Shown here: positions 18,433 through 29,373 of the stretch, in pieces
Position numbering within the stretch: position 1 is the stretch's first letter
Layout of the letters: every line of letters begins with the position of its first letter
Assembly: GCA_965178125.1 (NCBI GenBank)
Contig: OZ237748.1
Location: 1,116,001-1,180,000 of the forward strand
DNA: 64,000 bases
Source: Bilabrum cf. latius
Lineage: Eukaryota > Bigyra: Bicosoecida > Bigyra > Bicosoecida
Direction: 5' to 3'
Notes under the pieces: model-generated
Told to the model about the DNA's origin: nothing
Seen by the model: only the letters and a program-made list of their open reading frames with translations
Databases searched by the model: none
Position numbers and translations under genes: made by a program

Positions 18433-21400
18433 CGAGGTACGTCACGTCAGAGCCAGCCCAGCACTCCAACACCAACACTGCCGCAGGGGCGTACGCAGAC
18501 TACCACCACATCGGACGCGTGTGCTGCTTCCACACCACCTGTCACGTCAACGCCCGCGCTTCACCCAGTCCTGGTGGCCCTAGCGCGCCCTAAGCGACCG
18601 CAGCGGCCGCCCACGGCGTCATCCACGAGGCTGCCAGGTAGGACGGACATCTCTCCAGCATTCGTTGACTGGGCATATCCAGCTCCGGATCCAAGCCATG
18701 AGTGGGCAGGGACGACAGCACCCTCCGTAGAGGACTTCATCCAGCGAAAGGACGATCACCAGCGTACCAGAGACTGTCCCGGCGAATTCGTGGAGGCTCC
18801 AGCTGCGACGTGGGACCGTGAGCGGATCCACCTGAAGGTTCACGAAGACCCGCTGGCATTCACGCCACGCAAGTACTTCGACAAGGTGCCTCGCTAGACT
18901 GCAACACTGCGGACTCGGCGGGAGGTTCTGTTTGGCGGCCGCACACCGAGGAAGGCCCCGTCCCTTGCCGAGTTCAAAGCCCTCCCACGAGTCGAGCGTG
19001 TACTGGCAGCACTGAACTATGGTGGCCCCCTAGCCATCGTGGACGAGGTGCCCAAAGAGCACGATCTAGACTACAAGGACCGTAAGCTGTCTCCGGAAGA
19101 AAAGTGGGAGATCGCCTGCGAGATCGGGCGCTCCATGCGGGCTGGCGAGCGTGACTTCGTGTCACCCAAAGATTTCGACACAGCCCGGGCCCGGCCGCTG
19201 GTGATCCCCAAGAAGGACTCGACAAAGCTACGGTTCCTTCAGGACTCCTCACTCAAGGTGAACGGCCAGCGTACCGGTCTGAACAAGGCCATCGACTACA
19301 GTGCAGCCACGCCTGTGCAGCAGACGAGCAGCATGGACGTGCTGCGCTCGGCAGCCGCAGCAGTTCGATCCTGCCCCAAGCGTGCCAGCGGATACGTCGT
19401 CGACATTTCCTCGTACTTTCGGGTCCTGCCGGTGGCAGTGGAGGATCTCCAATACAACCTGATCAAGCTGCCCGACGGGCGCATCGTGCAAGACTTCAGG
19501 CTCTCTATGGGCAGCTCATCATCTCCCGCGTTCGCAACTACGATCAGTTCGGCTTTGGCCCAAGCCCTCGAGGAGCAGTCCATTGGCAGGGCCATGCGAC
19601 CCGGACGGAGACACAAGCAGAAGCAACGACGCCGGCAGCAGCAGCACGCCAACGCCCAATCCAGCACGACGGACCAGGCGCCCCAGGCGAACTCGTCAGC
19701 AACGTCCACCCCGCCTGCCGCTAGCACGACAACGGGACAGGTCAAGACGGCCCAAGACTAGTCCCGCCATTGGTAGGTCGAAAATGAGGTGTTTGTAGAT
19801 GACTTTGCCTGCCTCGGCGGAGATCACGAAGTCGATGCATGGGCAATTCGAGCCATGGGGCAGCTGGACTCCACAAACTTCCCCGTCAGCATCTCGAAAG
19901 CATTGAAGCAAGGGGCCCCAGCCCCGGTGTTCGAGTACTTGGGCCTCACCTACGACTTGATCAAACACGAGGTGCGGTGCCCTAAGGACAAGGCCACCGA
20001 CGTCCTGCGCAGACTGCACGAGGCACTCACGACGAAGGGGATGCTGCTGTCTAGCTTTGAGACCTTGGTCGGCAAGTTGTCCTTCCTGTCGGGCGCACTT
20101 TATGGTATGCGCGGTGCTCTACGTCCCCTGTATGACGCCAAGGGCTGGGCCCTTCACAAGTAGGCCAGCCGGTCACGACCAGGTGAGGTGTGGGTCCCCA
20201 CCTCCTTCGTGTCCAAGGGTGGCTTCACAGTTGGGGAAATCCTCGAGGGATTCCAGGTGGCTATCCAGCGCAAAGGCGGGCGCAGTTTTCCGATGCGGGG
20301 CACCATTGACTGTCCCATCATTCGCACTGATGCGTCGGTGACAGGCTACGGCGCCGAGCTACTTCTCCACGACACGGACGGAAACATCACATCGCACACC
20401 GGCATCCACGGCACTTGGCCGCATCGCCTAGAGGCGAAGGATGTAGCGGCGGCAGAACTTGCAACATGTTTGTTGGCACTGGCGCATTGGCGACAGCACC
20501 TGCGTGGACGTGTGGTGCGTTTGTGGTGTGATAATGATGCTTCCGTGTAGCTGATACGCTACGGCAGACCCAAGAGCCACATCATGGCAGCCTTACTTCG
20601 CCCTATCTTCGTACTGCAGACAACGCAAGATGTGCAGATTCACGTGAAACACATTCCTGGCGAGGACAACATCGTTGCGGACGCTTTGAGCCGCGGCTCA
20701 CAGGAGGCATACACGCACCTGGACGCGGTGTATCAGGTCGACTGTCCCACGCCGATCTGGAGGACCTTGTACAAGCACGACCATTTCACGCTGGTGGCCA
20801 CTCTGGACTCAGTGGGTTGCGCACGGCGTGGGGGCACTTCGACAACTTCCTCACGTGGTACGACATCGACCGCAGCTTCATGGACGGGCATCTTCCAGCA
20901 GCTCGCAGACTCTTCGCGTTCAGGCTCAATGCAGCGCTCTCGAGATTTGCAGTCTTCTTAGGGGAATGTTCGCCTCTCAGTGGCGGCACCATCGCTACAT
21001 ACACCAGAAATGCCTAGCGAGTCGTCATCGAGTCCACAGGAGCGTGCGGCGTCCCACGGTCAAGCTAGCTCGACAGCATCCTCCGGTACTACCACAAAGC
21101 ATCGCCATCGGCGCACCCGTTGCGTCGATCTTCAGCCCCACTCCGCGCAATCCGACGGTGTTTCTCGACAGCCGGTTGCAGCACAACAGAGTAGGCTGCT
21201 CGGGCAGCTGTCTGTCTCTGCTTCTGTGGGGGCCTCCGGCTGGGAGAGCTCGTCGGTGCGTCCAGACGACAAGCCGGCCTCCAATGGCAGCAAGTGCAGT
21301 TCATCACGCGAGACGGACGCATCCATGGTGTTGCCATCCGCCTGGGCCTCCACAAAGCCGACGGTCCAGCCAAGTTCTCCATCCAAGCCGCAGAGCCCAT

Positions 21401-21681
21401 CGCAGTCCATTGCAGAGCCGGACGATGGGCAGTCACAGGCAGCAGGTTCTGCGGCGTGCGAGCCTTCGTGGCGTGGGCAGCAGCGAGCCACGCCCCAACT
21501 GCAGGCGCAGACGAAGACTACGCCCGGTAGCTGGCGCTCAGCTGCCCCACGTCAGGGCCAGTCTTCGTGGCGAACACGAAGCCGATCGTCAAGGCGCAGG
21601 TCGTACGGGCGCTCCGCAGCTTCTGCTCACGAGAAGTTGCAGGAGCGGTGCACGGACATTCCATCCGCATCGCGGCAGTGA
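18433..21681 (+). CDS. Reverse transcriptase - RNase H of YR retrotransposon (copy 2)
   Basis: Same protein as in copy 1, with the FVDD RT box near 19792, the RNase H motifs WCDNDAS and ADALSR (20500-20700), and a TGA end at 21679-21681. It is open only if TAG codons at the copy-1-equivalent positions are sense. Upstream, the Gag C-terminal segment (about 17754-18430, Gly/Arg-rich) is in another frame. A C-run at 18421-18430 is one base longer in effect than in copy 1 and breaks the fusion that is continuous there. So copy 2 may be frameshifted, or one copy carries a homopolymer error. Confidence 0.8.
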
Positions 21682-21875
21682 TGTGTTTGGACCGTGCTGG
21701 GGTCGCCTTCGAGGTCATTAGGCGATTCGGCAGATGGAAGTCGGCATCTGCATGCGAGGTGTACTTGCGGGGCGTCAGGGAAGGCTTGCCTCCTCTGGAG
21801 CTCGGCGGCAGGAGCCTCGATTTGAACAGGCCAGTGTGGGTGCTGGCCAGCGCGCTGCGGCTGAACTTGGAGTGA
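20817..21875 (+). CDS. Tyrosine recombinase of YR retrotransposon (copy 2)
   Basis: Identical in frame structure to 3089-4147. It has four in-frame TAGs and a TGA terminator (21873-21875), with the catalytic Arg in LRLGELVG, the HSIR box, GRW and the CEVYLR tyrosine. It overlaps the 3' part of the RT-RNase H frame on the same strand. Confidence 0.8.
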
Positions 21876-21915
21876 GCCACACAGCCGCAGCGTACAAGAC
21901 ATGGCGGTAAGATTT

Positions 21916-22380
21916 GGCGGAGTAGTGCACGTGCTCTTCCCAGCCCCGGTCAGTCCGGTCAAGGGTAGCGCACAGGCACAGCTTTGTCAGGTCTTGCCAT
22001 GTCTGATTGTTAACGAGACTAGGTTGCGCGTACACTCTGGCATCATGATCCTAACGCCGGATGGGGTTCGGTGTTGATGCCAGAGTGGGAGCGCGTGAAC
22101 GTCTCGTTGGGTTCCGATGGCGGTTGCGACCGGGAAGGTGCGACCAAGCCAACGGATTGCTTGCGATGACGCGCATACCCTCTCTGTGTTCAGGAGAGGG
22201 GCGGAGATTGGGTAATTTTTGCCCACCCTCCCAACCCCCTCCTCCTCGGCGGAGTAGTGCACGTGCTCTTCCCAGCCCCGGTCAGTCCGGTCAAGGGTAG
22301 CGCACAGGCACAGCTTTGTCAGGTCTTGCCATGTCTGATTGTTAACGAGACTAGGTTGCGCGTACACTCTGGCATCATGA
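21916..22380 (+). repeat. Split direct repeats B1-A2-B2 of copy 2
   Basis: B1 21916-22048 equals B2 22248-22380 (133 bases each), and A2 22049-22221 equals A1. The 26-base spacer 22222-22247 is C-rich. B ends in GGCATCATGA, and the flanking primase-helicase frame resumes immediately after. Confidence 0.92.
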
Positions 22381-23240
22381 AAAAGATATCAAAAGAGCGG
22401 AGGGCAAAGCCCGAGCATCTTGGGAACTTAATTTATTCTTTCTAAGTCTCTTATAATTGACCTGTAAAATTGACAAGTTTTTTGGGGACTTTTCGAAAGG
22501 GACTTAAAATACGTTTTCGTTTTCCTTTTAATTTTAATGGTGGCATCATTGGAATTATAACATTTAATTTTAATTGGAAAATATATTTATTCTTTCTAAG
22601 TCTCTTATAATTGACCTGTCAAATCTCTCAATTTTTGGGGGACTTTTCCAAAGGGACTTAAAATACAATTATAATTTGTTTTCGTTTTCCTTATAATGTA
22701 TCATCTCTTGGGTAATCGGTTTGGTTGCTTCGGAGAACAATTTAGTCGCTTGGGAAATCCTTGGGAAATCCTTGGGAAATCCTTGGGAAATCCTTGGGAA
22801 ATCCTTGGTCGGTTCATCGGTCGGTTCATCGGTTTGTCGCTTGGTGTAACTACCTTGTTCTCTTGATAAAATACCTTGTTCTCTTGGGAAAATCCTCGGT
22901 TGGTCTCTTGGTCTCTTGGGAATTCATCCTTTCGTTCCTACAGCAAACACAGAGAGGTTTTTGACACTTGGTTAATTTCTTCATTTTTTCCTACTTTACT
23001 AAAACATCTCTGTCTTTGCTGTTAGAGTTTATAAGGGGGATAAAGATTAGAATTCTTCAATTTACCCCTACTTCGTAGGAGTAAATTTTATATCTGAAAA
23101 TGGGTACATAGAGGGGTTCTATAGGGGTTCTTGGGGAACCCCTTGGGAAATCATCTAGGTTTATAGGGAAAACACTTGAGTTGCTAAATATGCCTTTAAA
23201 GGAGGGGCGAGCGTAGCGTAGCCCTCGTCCTCAACGCTTG
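22381..23240. other. Right end of the AT-rich element: repeats, no gene
   Basis: The first 76 bases are the displaced 3' end of the primase-helicase frame. Then a unit of about 110-120 bases (containing TTTATTCTTTCTAAGTCTC and GGGACTT...AAAGGGACTTAAAATAC) occurs twice, at about 22430-22540 and 22583-22700. From 22749 to 22806 five tandem copies of CTTGGGAAATC follow, then GGTTCATCGGTC and TCTCTTGG repeats to about 22920. A compact block GGGGCGAGCGTAGCGTAGCCC lies at about 23205-23225, where GC-rich DNA begins. No match to the left-end repeats was seen. Confidence 0.55.
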
Positions 23241-23246
23241 GTGTAC

Positions 23247-23912
23247 CTACCACCACCCGTTGTCCCCCCCATCCGCGTGCCGGGTGATACAGATGACCGC
23301 GCAGTCGTCAACGTAGGTACCCATGTCACACAGCTGTTGTGGAGTCACTTCCCGCAGCCGATCCCGGAAGGCCTGATGGAAGCCCCGGCCTAGGGTGCAC
23401 GCAAATGCAGGACTCGAGCGCGAACCCATGGAGGCGGTCACGTCTATCATCGCGACCTGGCCAAACGAACCCCAGACCGCCCCCGCCTCAGTGAGGTCGG
23501 TGGGGAGCAACCGAAAGAACTTGCTCCAGTCCAGCACGAACAACGTGAACTCAGCCGGCTCACCCCGCCGCAGGCACGCCGCCTCCATGGCCCGGAGCTT
23601 GGAACCGAGCACGTCGATGCGGTCCATGACAGCCTCCGCGTACGGCTCCGGGTTGATCTGCCGATTGGGGCCCTGCCGCAGACCCGAGGAGTCAAATGCC
23701 GACATGTCCGTGATGCTCCGGGAACCAGCACCGTGGGCCTTGGGGATCATGATGGTACGACTCGCGCGGCAGCGAGGAGCCACCGCCCCGGGCACCGCGA
23801 TCCGCCACCCGCGGCCAAGGGCCAGACCGCCTTCAAGGAGCTGTTCCCCTGACGCGCTGCCGGAACCACCATGGGCCGGGACCGGAGCAGCTTGTGACCT
23901 CTCAACTTCCAC
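23247..23912 (-). pseudogene. Reverse transcriptase fragment of a different DIRS-like element
   Basis: A 221-residue open frame shows RT motifs: FVLDWSKFFRLLP (motif A region), MGSRSSPAFACTLGRG (motif B region) and the catalytic YVDD near its end. It differs from the RT of the two copies described above. No RNase H, recombinase or terminal repeats are attached, so it appears to be a fragment. It lies at the right border of the AT-rich element. The frame passes a TAG at 23247-23249 and meets TAA shortly after. Confidence 0.7.
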
Positions 23913-24129
23913 ATCCGCATGTGGTCGGTGATCCGATCCCCCTGATCCGAGTCACTCGTCACACATGCCCAACCCACACTTGCCCGGCCTGTGCCTCCCC
24001 CTTCCTATCCGCCTCATCAACCCAATGACCCCACCGATCATCTTCTCTTCCACCATTTCCTCCCCCGTTCCGGTGAACCGTGAACCGTCGTCCCCCCCTC
24101 CCTTTGCTCTACCCTCCCCCCCCTAGCTG

Positions 24130-24179
<50 letters not shown>

Positions 24180-25079
24180 CACTCCTCCGCATCGCTACGT
24201 CGCATCTGAGCCTGCTCCTCGAGCGGGTCCTGCGCCCACCGAGCGACCTCAATCTCAGAGACCTTGCTGGCCTCACCAACCCACATCCGCATGTGGTCGG
24301 GTAATCCAATCCCATAATCTGAGCCACTCGTCTCACAAACGCCCAAACCCCCACCTGCCAGGCCTGTGCCTCCCCCTTCCAATCCGCCGTATCGACCCGA
24401 TGGCCCCACCACTCATCTTCTCCTCCACTACTTCCTCACCCGCTTTGGTGAACCATCGCCCCCTCCCCATCTGCTCCGCTCTCAACCCCCATACGCTCAC
24501 CCTTCGTCGCCGCCGCTCCTGGTCTGCATCCCTAGCCGCTCTCTCTCTCACACTCCTCCGCATCGCTGCTTTGCATCTGCTCCTGCAACTCGCGCGAGTC
24601 CTGCGACCACCGCTCCACCTCAATCTCAAATACTGTGCTGGCCTCACCAACCAACACGCTGCCATTGGGCGACGGGTTTCCACAGCGTGCTGCCGGCCAG
24701 CCCCAGCCCTCGTGCACAGCCCCTAGGCCAGGACCCATCGCCTGACCCAGACGTGGATCCAGTGGCCCACTCGCCTAGATCGTCGAGCAGCAGCTGCAGC
24801 ACCATTCTCCCGCCCCAACTATGCGAGTCTACATCCGCGTCCCCGACCTGTTCTATGGTACGCGCTACCTATCTATACATCCCCATCCATACCAGATCTG
24901 ATCCAAATCTCAGAACTCCTTCGGATATCACCGCCCTTCTTTCCCACATCCCAGCCCTGTCTGTGCCACTTGTTTCTTCGAATCCACCCACCCTATCCAC
25001 CATGTATTCTTCATCCCTCCTCTTCGACACTTCATATTCATCTCACGCATGTATTGCCTCCAGCGCACAGCCACAGCCC
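23913..25079. other. Non-coding or unresolved region downstream of ankyrin gene A
   Basis: Contains two copies of ACATCCGCATGTGGTCGG (23910 and 24283; others at 35433 and 38250), the word CACTCGTCACAC at 23953, and a (CT)n tract at 24131-24177. About 700 bases (24400-25079) are nearly repeated at 35560-36230, downstream of ankyrin gene C. Open frames on both strands are low-complexity Pro/Ser/Arg sequence, and I do not accept any of them as a gene. Confidence 0.5.
24131..24177. repeat. (CT)n microsatellite
   Basis: An uninterrupted CT dinucleotide run of about 46 bases. Confidence 0.95.
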
Positions 25080-26904
25080 TCAACGCCATATGCCCAAGTC
25101 CGCGCCCTGATCCTTCAGCAACGCCTCGCATTCAACGTGCCCACCCCGTACAGCCGCTTCCAAAGCTGTCACACACGTACCAGCATCACCTGAATCACCC
25201 GCCAGCAAATAACCCTTCCGATGATGCCCGCCAGCCAGCTTGCCTAATCGCAGACGCTTGGCCAGTTCCAGAGGCCGGCCCTCGCTCGCTGCTTTAAACA
25301 CCAGCGCTGCATCCCTGTGCGCCTCCATCCCCTACCGCCAGCCCACCACCGCCCATATCCTATCCCGCGGATCTGGAGGTCCTTCCCGTAGTGTCTCACG
25401 ATCCCCTGTGGCCTTGAGGTGGTCGATGATGAGCCGGAGAAGCCGCTGGGGGTTGCCGCGTGCTGATGGCAGCAGTGCTGGCACAAACGATGGTCTGTGT
25501 GGGTAGATAAATAGTTTGAGATCGCCTGGCGGCTCCTGTAGCAAATGCTCGATAGAAGTCCCATCATCCGATACAAAGTCTAATCTAGCACCGGCTTGCA
25601 ACAGATGCATGAGTCCGCTGATGTCTTTGTAGATCTAAGTTAGGACCACCAGAGGGAGGCCAGACTGGGAGGGAACAGGTTAGGTAGAAACAATTGTTGA
25701 GAGGACGATCATCAGCACTGCAATCATGACGCAGCGATACATGTGGTACATACTACTTATGTACCTTGATTCTCACTTTATCTATCCGGTCCGCCGACAT
25801 GCCGTGCTTGAGCAACAGCGGTATCTTGCCGTCAAATGCCCATGGAGCGTATGCTTTGGTCTTCTCAGCCACATGGCAGTCTGGATCTGCCCCTCTGGAC
25901 AGCAAGGTACGCGATATTGCGCCTTTAATTGGCGGTTGACACGATGCAAATTCCAGAAAAGGAGTATCGAAGGGATTGTGCTGTGATAGAGCAGGTAGGG
26001 AAAGAGGCGCAGCGCACGTGCAGCAAAAGCACGTAATCCGTTGTAACTGACAAACACAGCGCATGCCATGCGATGCTCTCACGCTGTTGTCCAGTGGAAC
26101 CCCAGCATCGAGCAGCAATCTGCAAACCTCGGGGGCATCTGTTTTCTTGCCTAGTGAACGACAATTTCGGACTATTCTGTCAGTCTGCGCTCGAGAAAGA
26201 TGTTTCGTTGGCCTCAAATACATAAGACGTATGAAACTTGTTATACACGTCTGAACACACAGCAGGCATGAAACAATACTCCCCTAACTCACCCTCTTGC
26301 ACAGGTTAAGCCCATGACGGATTTGCAGCGCCACGCCCACCGCTCGGCCCATGCTGTACATCACCTGCGGTCTCGTACATGAGCAAATCACTTAGTGGGA
26401 GTTGTTCCATTCTCAACACTCTATTGCACAAACGAATGATCTGCACTCTCACCGGTGGGATCCCCCAGCTGTACAGCAGGCCAAGCACCGATTCAAAGAC
26501 AGAATCTTCGGCACCACGCAGCCAGGCTTCCATGCTCTGTCTCACAGCCTGCATGCAGAAAGAATGCGATTCAAAGCAGGATACCAGCGTGCACAGCTTC
26601 ATAATCAAATGTAAGGATACTATTGCGATTCGGATTCACCTAGTGCGTGAAGTCAACTCCTGCCTCTCGGCAGACTTCCCAGTACGAAAGGGGCAGGTCT
26701 TTGCCACACAAAAACTTAATTGTGAACTGCGGTGATGTAACGGAGACCAATGGACGCTAGAAATTTCAGGACACAGCAGAAAGGTACTGAATGAATGCAA
26801 TGGCAACTCACTGGGGCGTATTGCAGCAGTTCATCAAGTTTGTCTCTGTGATGGCTGACAACCTCATCAAAGCATTTTGCCTTAAGAAGATCCACCAACT
26901 CCAT
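25080..26904 (-). CDS. Ankyrin-repeat protein, gene A (multi-exon)
   Basis: Exon 1 starts at ATG 26904 (MELVDLLKAKCFDEVV) and ends YAP before GTGAGT. Further exons follow after good acceptors: FTIKFLCGKDLPLSYW, AVRQSMEAWLRG...SWGIPP before GTGAGA, VMYSMGRAVGVAL before GTGAGT, TDRIVRNCRSLGKKTDAPEVCRLLLDAG, HNPFDTPFLEF...KVRIK, then SGLPLVVLT and onward to TGA at 25080-25082. Ankyrin units are recognisable as VCRLLLDAGVPLD, RTLLSRGADPDC, PLLLKHGMSAD, HLLQAGARLDF and TALEAAVRGGHVEC. TAG codons occur in frame at 25637-25635, where both paralogues have CAG, and at 25334-25332. Exon joins are inferred from GT-AG sites and from conservation among the three copies. Function beyond protein-protein interaction is unknown. 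Confidence 0.7.
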
Positions 26905-27082
26905 AAATGGTGGTGTTACGACAAGCAATAAATCACTGGATTAGATTTTGCAAAAATTGTATTGAAGCTGTGAGGGAACGTTCGTCAAACGGAGCCAGAA
27001 TTCCGGAAAGTGTACCCAACTTCAAAATCTCCCCTATTTGGACTAGGCAGATTTTTAGAAAACTAGACCACGGCTGGACTGC

Positions 27083-27300
27083 CTCATGATCCCACCTCCC
27101 TCTTGGCCCTCCTCAGCGCCTGCACCACCCCCTCAAGGCTCCTCACAGACCATCCTCGCCTCATGATCCCACCTCCCTCTTGGCCCTCCTCAGCGCCTGC
27201 ACCACCCTCTCAAGGCTCCTCACAGACCCGCTTGCCATGCTTCCAGTCATTGAATTCGTCTCGCTGCAGTTCACGATGGTTCTTAGTGTCCTAGCCTCAC
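27083..27300 (-). pseudogene. Partial duplicate of the 3' end of the 39247-41799 gene (two 77-bp units)
   Basis: Two tandem 77-base units beginning CTCATGATCCCACC (27083 and 27160) match the array at 38707-39322. They are followed by sequence coding, on the minus strand, for the same C-terminal peptide (SLERVVQALRRAKREVGS then TGA). Beyond about 27290 the similarity ends, so only the gene's 3' tip was copied here. Confidence 0.7.
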
Positions 27301-27384
27301 GGTGACTTGGGGCATGGGTCAGTAGCCGGTGCAATCGATAGCTATGCGAGGGGACGATCCGCCGCCGCTGGATCGTCGGGTTAG

Positions 27385-29373
27385 CATGGATCGTCGGTTG
27401 AGCTGGACACGTTGTTCCGCGAGAGGGGTGGGGTTCGATCCCGGTGGGAGAGGGAACAAGCCGAGAAGGATGCACTGCACGGTGGTGCAAGCAGCCCGCA
27501 CCCAGGCCCGGAGGCAGCAACGGAGGCGGGGCGTCTGGCGGGTGCATCGCACGGTGGTGCTGACGGTCGGCAAAGGATTTCGGACGGTTCCGGAGTCTCG
27601 TATGGCGTGACGAGTGCACGCCCCCGCTGGGAGCAGGACGGCCTCACGAGGCAAGAGAGGGAGAAGCAAGCAGAAACAGACCCAGGCGAGAGGAAGGCCA
27701 CCGAGCATCAGAGGCAGGAGCAGGAACAGGAGCAGGAACTGGGGCAGGAACCGGGGCAGGGACAGCCATTGGCTCAATCCCGCTGGTTGCAGCCGCAGCC
27801 GCAAGGTTCTCCGTCCCTGTCCCTGTCCCAGTCCCAGCAGCAGCAGCAGCAACAACAGGAGCAGCAGCAGCAGCAACAACAGGAGCAGCAGCAGCAGCAA
27901 CAACAGCAACAACAGGAGCGGACGCCTGCCAAAGGGGGCGCTAGAGGGTACAGCCCCGCCCCCGTCATGGGGACGCGCCCGTCACACGCTTAGAACTCGC
28001 CGCAATACCGGCAGCAGCAGCAGCAGCATAGCGCGCCCGTTGGTGTGACGAGTGCGGCCCAGATGGTGCTGCCGCGCACCGGAAGCAGCCGGAGCATCGG
28101 GGGCGGCGGTGTGACGAGTGGCAGCCGCATGCCGCAGGGCCCCCGCGTCTACTCGCCCCTCGCCGAGGCTGTGCGGGGGAGCAGCGGTGTGACGAGTGGT
28201 AGCCGCATGCCGCAGGGCCCCCGCGTCTACTCGCCCCTCGCCGAGGCCGTGCGGGGGAGCAGCGGTGTGACGAGTGGTAGCCGCATGCCGCAGGGCCCCC
28301 GCGTCTACTCGCCCCTCGCCGAGGCCGTGCGGGGGAGCAGCGGTGTGACGAGTGGTAATGGGTCGGGCACGGGCAGGTCGAGCGGCGGCGGCAGTCGCTT
28401 TAGCCGTGTGACGAGTGCATCGACCCCTGGGACCAAGCCGTCGCTGGCCGAGGCCGGGCGATCAGCCTCGTCTTCGTCTCTTTCGCGCTCCGGGTCTGGC
28501 CGCGGGCTGGGTGTGACGAGTGGTATCGGACAGGGGCGCAAGCAGCAGCGCAATGTGACGAGTGAAGGGACGGATGTCTCAAAGCAGGCGTCCCAAGGTG
28601 CATCCGCCGGCACCTCACTAGAGATAGCAGCAGCGGCATCATCATCAGCATCAGCATCAGCATCAAGCATGCAGGCTTCCTCGGCCCCTGCCCCTGCCCC
28701 TGGTCCAGCTGCTTCTTCTCCTCCCGCGTGGTCCATCCACCAGTCTAGCTCCACAGGCCTGCTGTACTACCACAATCGTCACACCGGCAAGACCCAGTGG
28801 GACGAACCCGCGGACCTCGACTGCCAGTACGAGGGATGGCAGCTGGCCGTGCTCCGTGTGACGAGTGAGGCGTTCAGGAGGCACGCGATGCCGGCCGCCA
28901 CGGAGCTGCACGCCGCCAGGGAGCGGGTGCAGGCGCAGGAGCGAGAGGCCAAGCGGCTGCAGGAGGCGGCCGAGAGGAGGGCGGGGTACGGTGTGACGAG
29001 TGCTACGGCTGGTGGGGATGTTGCAGGTCGGGCGGGTGCTTCCGCAATAGACGCATCTTCATCTGTGGAAGGTGCATCGCACGGTGGTGTCCCCGGCCGG
29101 TCGGACCGCCTCGTGCTGGAGCACGCGATCCAGGGTGCATCGAACGGCAGCGCACATCACTCGTCACACCACCCCGCTAGATCTAGATCCAGTGGTGAGG
29201 AGGCCCCGTATGACCCCGAGCAGGACGCTAGCTTGTGGAGCGCGCACGAAGACGAGGAGGGGCACCTGTTCTACTACAACGCGAGGACGGACAGGTCGGT
29301 GTGGGAGAGGCCGGCCTGTCTGGGGCCAGTGCCTGCCGGGTATGAGATGGTGGGTGGTGTGGGGGGCAGGTGA
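27385..29373 (+). CDS. Protein with poly-Gln tract and two WW domains
   Basis: The frame is open from upstream of 27385 (preceded by an in-frame TAG at 27382) to TGA at 29371-29373, with a second in-frame TAG at 27991-27993 inside a Gln-rich region. A poly-Gln/Glu segment spans about 27720-27920. Three 26-residue repeats (GVTSGSRMPQGPRVY...) follow at 28109-28342. WW domain 1 (WSIHQSSSTG...GKTQWDEP) is near 28730-28810 and WW domain 2 (WSAHEDEEGH...RSVWERP) near 29235-29315, both with the two Trp and the final Pro. A charged coiled coil lies between them. WW domains bind proline-rich ligands, and such Q-rich WW proteins are often splicing or transcription factors, but no specific orthologue is recognised. 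The start codon is unresolved. The word GTGTGACGAGTG occurs about a dozen times in the gene. Confidence 0.75.
28109..28342 (+). repeat. 78-bp in-frame tandem repeat, three units
   Basis: Units start at 28109, 28187 and 28265, each opening with GTGTGACGAGTG. They encode 26-residue repeats in the WW-domain protein and are almost identical, so the expansion is recent. Confidence 0.9.

Larger units (their letters stand above)
15721..22380 (+). mobile_element. Complete YR retrotransposon, copy 2 (6660 bp)
   Basis: Order: A1 15721-15893, Gag-like frame, RT-RNase H frame, tyrosine recombinase frame, B1 21916-22048, A2 22049-22221, a 26-base spacer, B2 22248-22380. The split direct repeats and the recombinase in place of a DDE integrase define a PAT/Ngaro-type element of the DIRS order. 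It is inserted in the 3' end of the primase-helicase gene, with the crossover inside ATCATGA. All long frames contain TAG but no TAA and close with TGA. Confidence 0.93.
4651..23200. mobile_element. AT-rich virus-like integrated element, interrupted by retrotransposon
   Basis: Base composition falls abruptly to AT-rich at 4651 and returns to GC-rich near 23200, apart from the retrotransposon (15721-22380) and a GC-rich insert (about 11150-11882). The genes are short and densely packed, mostly on the minus strand, and all end in TAA. The set (chromodomain DDE integrase, tyrosine recombinase, GIY-YIG nucleases, primase-helicase, small coiled-coil proteins) resembles polinton-like viruses and virophages. 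No major or minor capsid protein, packaging ATPase or protease was recognised. The left end is hidden because retrotransposon copy 1 may itself sit inside the element, so capsid genes could lie outside the window. The right boundary is approximate. Confidence 0.75.

Noticed and set aside
22749-22806. Five CTTGGGAAATC repeats as a CRISPR-like array
   Set aside because: The units are directly adjacent with no spacers and lie in a eukaryotic element. This is a simple tandem repeat.
24366-25193. 275-codon plus-strand ORF repeated at 35517-36344
   Set aside because: Its duplication is explained by the ankyrin segmental copies. The sequence is Pro/Ser low complexity, and its 3' part is antisense to ankyrin exons.
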